Notes under the pieces: generated by a model
Databases searched by the model: none
What the model saw: the letters and a program-made list of their open reading frames with translations, nothing else
Told to the model about the DNA's origin: nothing
Translations under genes and position numbers: made by a program
In this document: in pieces, positions 58,480-64,000 of the stretch
Layout of the letters: every line of letters begins with the position of its first letter
How positions within the stretch are numbered: the first letter of the stretch is position 1
DNA from: Polyodon spathula
Taxonomy: Eukaryota > Chordata > Actinopteri > Acipenseriformes > Polyodontidae
DNA length: 64,000 nt
Reading direction: 5' to 3'
Assembly (NCBI RefSeq): GCF_017654505.1
Contig: NC_054549.1
Span: 22,251,935 to 22,315,934, forward strand

Positions 58480-58740
58480 TGGTCCAGTGGTTAAATCCAG
58501 GGTACCGGTCCAGGTCATCGGTTCAAAACCCACCTCGGCCACTCACTGACTCACTGTGTGACCCTAAGCAAGTCACTTCACCTCCTTGTGCTCCATCCCT
58601 CGGATGAGATGTTAAATCAGCGTCCTATTGTAAGTGACTCTGCATATAATGCACAGTTCACAGCCTGCCTCTGTAAAGCACTTTCTGATGGTGGTCTACT
58701 ATGAAAGGCGAGATATAAAGATATTATATTATTATTACAT
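58480..58740 (+). mobile_element. tRNA-derived SINE
   Basis: A-box-like gtgtggtccagtggttaaat, B-box-like ggttcaaaaccc, ctcactgtgtgaccctaagc, gtaagtgactctgcatataa, then the tail ctgtaaagcactttctgatg and (TTA)n. It lies about 110 bp upstream of syn1 exon 7. Confidence 0.85.
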
Positions 58741-58852
58741 AGTGCTTTCCAATGCTATGCTTTTACTAAAATAAGCTTGTATAGGGGATGGTTCCGTTGT
58801 TAACAGCGCATTGATTTTCATTAGCTGCGCTCTGTCCTCTCTTCTCTCCCAG

Positions 58853-58995
58853 GTGAAGGTAGACAATCAGTATGATTTCCAGGACATTGCCAGTGTGGTC
58901 GCCCTGACAAAGACCTACGCCACTTCGGAACCCTTCATTGATGCCAAGTACGACGTTCGCATCCAGAAGATCGGCAACAACTACAAGGCGTACAT
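58853..58995 (+). CDS. syn1: syn1 coding exon 7
   Basis: A 143-nt exon, acceptor CTCTCCCAG, donor AT|GTGAGT. It starts [20 protein letters not shown] and ends [10 protein letters not shown], with the final Met codon split. The [16 protein letters not shown] block belongs to the ATP-grasp core. The next exon, expected to open with RTSVSGNWK-like sequence, was not found up to the window end, so intron 7 is at least 5 kb. Confidence 0.96.
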
Positions 58996-61004
58996 GTGAG
59001 TCGTCATCTTCTTCCTCTTCTTGGAAGGCAATCAGATCAGATCTCAAAGTCGGCAAAAGAGGGTTTGTTTTTCATTTTCTTACACTGTGATCTCCTCAGG
59101 ATGTCTGGAAGATAAACACAGTGGCCGGGTCAGGCCTGGTCAGAACTATTTCTTGGATTGTGATCTGCTCCCAAAAATAACACAGTTGCGCATACCCACA
59201 GTAACAGACAGTAAACGAACTGCAACACTAAATAGGCTTTCATTTTGGTGAATGCGGTTGAATTAAGAAAGAAAATGAAGAGAACATTGCCTGCAACCGG
59301 GAGTCAAACAGCAGATCAAAATACAGCCTTACTGCATGATTCACTTATACATAAATTATTTTAGAATGAAATAAGGAACTCAGTAAAGCAAGGTTAGACA
59401 ATACTGTGGCATGAGCCTGTTCCATGGAAAGGACCAGTAACAGATTGGAAACAGCTGGAAGCTGGGTGGAAGTTTGTTGACTACTTATGGTCTAGAAATG
59501 CAGCCCACCATGGTGCTGGTTTTATATGCTTTTGTTTTCTTCCTTTAATGATTGTTTAGTCAGACTAGAGGACAGGCTAGGTACATTCCCAGAAGGATAG
59601 AGAATAGTCCAGCCTGTCTGTCTGCAACGCTTTAGTTTCGGAAAGCCAAATCGGATAAAAGATAAAGCAGTCTAGCCAAGCGCAATTCCGGAATTGATGG
59701 AGGTCTTCACACTCTTATCGTTACATAAACTGTTTTGTAAGTTTAGCACCAGAGAGCCTATCAGCAATCAATTATCAAGACCCCCTCACTGCTCCTCACA
59801 CAACACAAACCTCTTCTCTGGTGTGTGCGTGGATGAGAGGGGGTGGGTCATGGGAGTAGTCCAGACCCAGTGAGAAGCTATCATCAACTGTGGTTGCTTA
59901 GGAATGAAAAAGTGTAGCTGGCACTATATGAGGTTTCCTGGTGATAGAATCTAGCACCATCATGCCAAATCTACACCCTGTTAACCCTGGCCAGTACTTT
60001 GAAGTGCAGTACAGAGGACAACACAGTTGGACGATTTAGGACGCAAGTTAGGAGACACTTCTTTGTAAAGGGTCTACATTGAGCCAGGGTGATTCCCCAG
60101 TGCTGTAAAATGGTCCAAAGAGCTGGTAACCATCTAGCTGCACCCATATTACACTAAAACAACTTTTGGGATTTATATGAATATATCTACTGAATGTAAA
60201 GTTATGGATTTTCACAGGATTGAGTTGAACACATTTTGGGTAAAAATCAGTATATACAGACTTATAGCGTTTGTTTAATCCCAGAAATGTTTTCCTGTAA
60301 AAAAACAGTAAAAATTAAACAGAACTGAAACAGCAGATAAACATCAAGTAACAACGAGGCGTAACTTGGATCAATGCAATTTCCTGATCATTGCCATTTG
60401 CCTGAAGCTACATGTTTTAGATAAAAAACGCTGATAAAAATTGATGCACCCATTTTACCCATCCAGTAAAGCAGACTTACTGGGAATTACAAAAACGACG
60501 AGTGCATTAGTTCAGTGCAGAACACTGGCCAGGTTGTCCCTGGAGCTTAGACTATAAACAATTTTGAAATCAAATTAAATAAACTAGTGTCTTCCAGTCA
60601 TGACTGGAAGCTTTGTCATCTGCCTGTTATGTTTTCATTTGAAAAGTTTTTCTTTGTTGAAAGTCAGGATATTCACATTTGGAATTCAGAGCTAGCAGAA
60701 GGACAAAAAAAAAAAAAAAAAGTTGACAACGATATTCCAGAATAGCACAGAATAAGAAATATATAAAAGCAATGAACAGTTTCATGAGCATTTTTGGTAT
60801 TAAAGTATATTAGCCCATTCGGTCCTGAATTAGTTTTTTTGCCGCAGTGTTGAGTGGAGTTATCGCCACATCTCTGAAATCCTTCTGTTGACACTTTTTA
60901 AATCTGTTCTAAAACATACTTTTTTACTTTGTTTTTTTAATTGTTTGTGTGTTATCTTTGTTGTTTGTTATGTTGTGTTACTTATTTATCTATCATTGCT
61001 TTTG

Positions 61005-61335
61005 TGATGGGGTGGCACTTTGGCGTGGTGTTTAGGACTGCTGCCTCACAGCGCCAGGGCCCCGGGTTAGATTCCAGCCTAGGGGTCTGTCTGTGTGGAG
61101 TTTGGATGTTCTCCCCGTGTTCGCATGGGTTTTCTCCAGGTACTCCAGTTTCCTCCCACAATTCAAAGACATGCTGTTCAGGTTGATTGGTCATTCTAAA
61201 TTGCCCTGTGTGTGTGTGTGTGTGTGTTGCCCTGCAATGGACTGGCGTCCCATCCAGGGCAGGGTGTAGTCCCGCCTTGCGCCCTGTGTCTGCCGGGTTA
61301 GGGTCCGGCTCACCGCGACCCTAAAGGATTAAGCG
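61005..61335 (+). mobile_element. SINE of a type widespread in fishes
   Basis: tRNA-like head (tggtgtttaggactgctgcc, cgggttagattcc B box), body gtgtggagtttggatgttct and cctcccacaattcaaagaca, a (TG)n stretch, then actggcgtcccatccagggc and aaaggattaagcggtta at the end. Full length about 330 bp. Confidence 0.85.
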
Positions 61336-61430
61336 GTTAATGACAATGGGATGCTTTTATGATTGTAAATGCTTGTCTTTATTGTCTTTTTACCATATAC
61401 AAATTGTACATCGCTTTATAAGTATAACCA

Positions 61431-61434
<4 letters not shown>

Positions 61435-61496
<62 letters not shown>

Positions 61497-61497
61497 T
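61435..61497. repeat. (ATT)n microsatellite
   Basis: About 63 bp of ATT. Confidence 0.97.
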
Positions 61498-62022
61498 CCT
61501 AGCTCTATATGCAGTATTGAAAGCGTTAACTGTGTGATGGCTTTTTTGTTTTGCAATAACTGGGCACTTTCATCTGGCTGACGTCAGCGATTGCAGAGAG
61601 AGAGAGTGAGTAGGGAGGGGTGGAATCAGTCAAACTATGACTCACAGCTCCCTAAACTCTCTGAGAGAAAAGGAAAGTGGAGAGAGCCTTTGATGCGTCA
61701 TCCCTGCGCCGACTTTGATTACAGACACTAAATGGGAAATTCCACACAGTGTGAATTAGCCTGTAAAAGTCTCTGCCAAACTCAAAGCAGACACCATGCT
61801 CATAAATACATAACACAATGAAATCTTGCAATGCACAGGATATGTAATAGTGAGAGCTGGAACAAACACAAACAGCTCATCCTTTGAAGAGGACTGTGCA
61901 CCAGTCTAATTTTCGTATTGTCCTGCTCTCCTGAGTTTAACCGGGCTCACAAAACACCATAATAAATCACCTTAGCGGATGCATTTATTTCTGACTCACC
62001 GTCTTAAATGAAATATCACGAG

Positions 62023-62480
62023 GGCTTCCGAGTGGCGCGTCCAGTAAAAGTGCTCCATGTGGAGTGCAGGATGCGTCCTATAGCCTGGAGATCGCTGGTT
62101 GGAGTCCAGGTTATGCCATCGCCGGTCGTGGCTGGGAGTTCCTAGGGGGCGGTGCACAATTGGCAGAGAGCCGACCGGGTGGGGATGGTTCGGCAGGGTA
62201 ATCCTCGGTTCACTGCACACCAGCGACCCCTGTGACCGGCTGGGCGGCTGCAGGTCTGCTGTAGAAGCCACTCAGATCTGTGTTGTCCTCCGGCACTATG
62301 GGTCTGGTGGATTCGCTGTAGACCTGCAATGTGAAAAAAGACGGCTTGGTGGGACACGTTTCGGAGGACGTGTGTGTCTGCCGCCGTTTCCCGAGTTGGC
62401 GTGGGAGTTGCAATGGTGAACCGGGATATATAAAAATAAAAATAATAACTGGGCAACCAAATTAGGGAGAAAACCAGGGT
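62023..62480 (+). mobile_element. GC-rich SINE of about 450 bp
   Basis: Head gagtggcgcgtccagtaaaa, B-box-like ggttggagtcc, then gggcggtgcacaattggcag, acacgtttcggaggacgtgt and an AT-rich end with aattagggagaaaacc. Same family as 30410-30845 (minus). Confidence 0.8.
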
Positions 62481-62628
62481 AAAAACCATTGGCGATGATT
62501 AAATGCATCTAAGACTGACCAAATGCATCCAGGGCTGCTATATCCAAGCTAAGGAAGATCACTGTAAATATATCTCATGTATGGTATAATGTATTGTTGA
62601 TGTATTAAGTAGAGTTTTCTATAACTCT

Positions 62629-62875
62629 AGAGCGCTCTGCAGTGTGCAGAGTGGAGTTCTCTTTCCTATACTCCTAGAGCGCTCTGCAGTGTTGAGAGTG
62701 GAGTTTTCATTCCTATACTACTAGAGCGCTCTGCAGTGTTGAGAGTGGAGTTCTCTTTCCTATAATGGTAGAGCGCTCTGCGGTGTTGAGAGTGGAGTTT
62801 TCATTCCTATACTGCTAGAGCGCTCTGCAGTGTCGAGTGGAATTCTCATTCTTATACCACTAGCGTGCTTTGCAG
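62629..62875 (+). repeat. 47-bp minisatellite, about 5.3 units
   Basis: agagcgctct starts at 62629, 62676, 62723, 62770 and 62817, exactly 47 bp apart; a decayed unit follows at 62862. Units alternate between ttctctttcc and ttttcattcc, giving a 94-bp higher-order period. Each unit holds the 10-bp palindrome AGAGCGCTCT. Confidence 0.95.
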
Positions 62876-63169
62876 TTCTCAAAAAAATCCCACCCGACAT
62901 ATCAGCAATTACTAAAGATTGCAAATACTGTGTGACACATTTTGTATAGACAAATGTCACAAAGGTCCTCTATGACAGCACAGCAATACATTACATTGAA
63001 TTGTTATTCAATGTAACTACTAGAGGATGCATTGAATGTAAAAAATCTCCCTCTCCAGTATAGCTTTGTCTCAGATCTTATTGCCCAGAAGACTGCAATA
63101 TCTATACACCTGACACATCTTCTAACTATTCCTTAATTACAGACCTGCAAACCAAATATTAAAAAGGGC

Positions 63170-63830
63170 AAAAAGAATGACAGGTTACATTGCTAAAAAT
63201 GTGGAGTATAACCAAATCTAGGGAAGTTTAAGACTGGATAATGTTCTAGTTAGACCCCCTTCTAGAACACTGTGTGCAGTTTTGGGCACCTCACTATAAA
63301 AAAGACATTATTTCACTTGAGAAGGTACAGAGAACTAGGCTGATCCCAGGACTTACTGACATGAGCTATGAGGACGGGTTTACTAAAATAGCACATCCAG
63401 TAAAGGTGCTCTGCATGGAGAGCAGGATGTGCAATAAAGCCTGGAGAATACCGGTTCAAGTCCAGGCTATTCCACTGCTGACCATGGACGGGAGCTCCCA
63501 GAGGGCGGCGCACAATTTGGGGGTGGGGGCCTAGGTTGGCCAGGGTGTCGTGGGCACCTCACTATAAAAAAGACATTATTTCACTTGAGAAGGTACAGAG
63601 AACTAGGCTGATCCCAGGACTTACTGACATGAGCTATGAGGACGGGTTTACTAAAATAGCACATCCAGTAAAGGTGCTCTGCATGGAGAGCAGGATGTGC
63701 ACTAAAGCCTGGAGAATACCGGTTCAAGTCCAGGCTATTGCACTGCTGACCATGGACGGGAGCTCCCAGAGGGCGGCGCACAATTTGGGGGTGGGGGCCT
63801 AGATCGGCCAGGGTGTCGTCGTCTCACCAC
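63170..63830 (+). mobile_element. CR1 fragment with SINE head inserted, in 268-bp tandem duplication
   Basis: A CR1 RT C-terminal piece (FWAPHYKKDIISLEKVQR, LIPGLTDMSYED) is interrupted by a GC-rich SINE head (gcacatccagtaaaggtgct, gttcaagtccaggctatt). The unit 63284-63551 is repeated at 63552-63819 with about four differences. Confidence 0.9.
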
Positions 63831-64000
63831 GCACCAGCAACCCATGTACTCTGGCCGGGCGCCTGTGGGCTTGCCTGTAAGCTGCCCAGGGCTGCGCTGT
63901 CCTCCAACACTGTAGCTCTGGGTGGCTGCATAGTGAGTTGGGCTGCTATATATCATTACAGTACACTTTTCTAATTTAATTCATGGAAAAGGAATTATTT

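Larger units (their letters stand above)
58996..64000 (+). other. syn1: syn1 intron 7 (start; no further exon seen)
   Basis: 59000-59980, 60080-60990 and 61500-62020 contain no exon or repeat that I recognise. 59980-60075 is a diverged CR1 fragment (agtactttgaagtgcagtac, ggagacacttctttgtaaag). The next synapsin exon must lie beyond the window or is missing from it. Confidence 0.8.

Overview
This is vertebrate nuclear DNA, almost certainly from a ray-finned fish. It holds widely spaced short exons with canonical GT-AG introns, many Tc1/mariner copies, CR1-like LINE 3' ends, tRNA-derived SINEs of types common in fish, and numerous short palindromic DNA elements (MITEs). The CR1 and SINE sequences resemble those I associate with sturgeon and paddlefish, so a non-teleost, probably acipenseriform, source is my best guess; this is inference from memory of repeat style, not a search.

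There are two real genes. The host gene, on the + strand, is synapsin I (syn1). Seven coding exons lie at 13033-58995 and splice in phase to about 302 residues: the N-terminal domain A with phosphosite Ser9, the linker domain B, and the first part of the ATP-grasp C domain through the glycine-rich loop. The rest of the gene lies beyond the right edge. Inside the 25.9-kb intron 5, on the - strand, sits a complete metalloproteinase inhibitor gene of the TIMP1 type: one noncoding exon plus four coding exons, 212 residues, all 12 conserved mature cysteines. A TIMP nested antisense in a synapsin intron is an ancient arrangement known from flies to mammals, and the SYN1/TIMP1 pairing supports both identifications.

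Everything else is non-coding and rich in repeats. 1-13 kb (upstream of syn1): a 0.57-kb near-perfect palindrome, a CR1 fragment amplified into a 65-bp tandem array and split by an LTR-like insertion, a probable solo LTR, and a nest of two Tc1 copies. Intron 1 (13.3-28 kb): a third Tc1 fragment, several CR1 fragments, a second 65-bp array, microsatellites, a candidate internal promoter cluster near 26.2 kb, and a GTAAAGCA minisatellite. Introns 2-4 (28-31.4 kb): SINEs; a (GT)17 tract abuts the exon 5 acceptor. Intron 5 (31.5-57.4 kb): timp1, two piggyBac-type MITEs, a miniature LTR retrotransposon (TRIM-like) at 46.1-46.6 kb, a Tc1 copy inside another MITE, a 60-bp array with tRNA-like boxes, and two more GTAAAGCA minisatellites. 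Introns 6-7 (57.5-64 kb): SINEs, a 47-bp minisatellite and a recent 268-bp tandem duplication.

No prokaryotic genes, CRISPR arrays, rRNA genes or functional tRNA genes are visible. The items most worth checking are the TRIM-like element, the GT tract at the syn1 exon 5 splice site, the two matching 65-bp LINE-derived arrays, and the MITE close to a timp1 splice acceptor.
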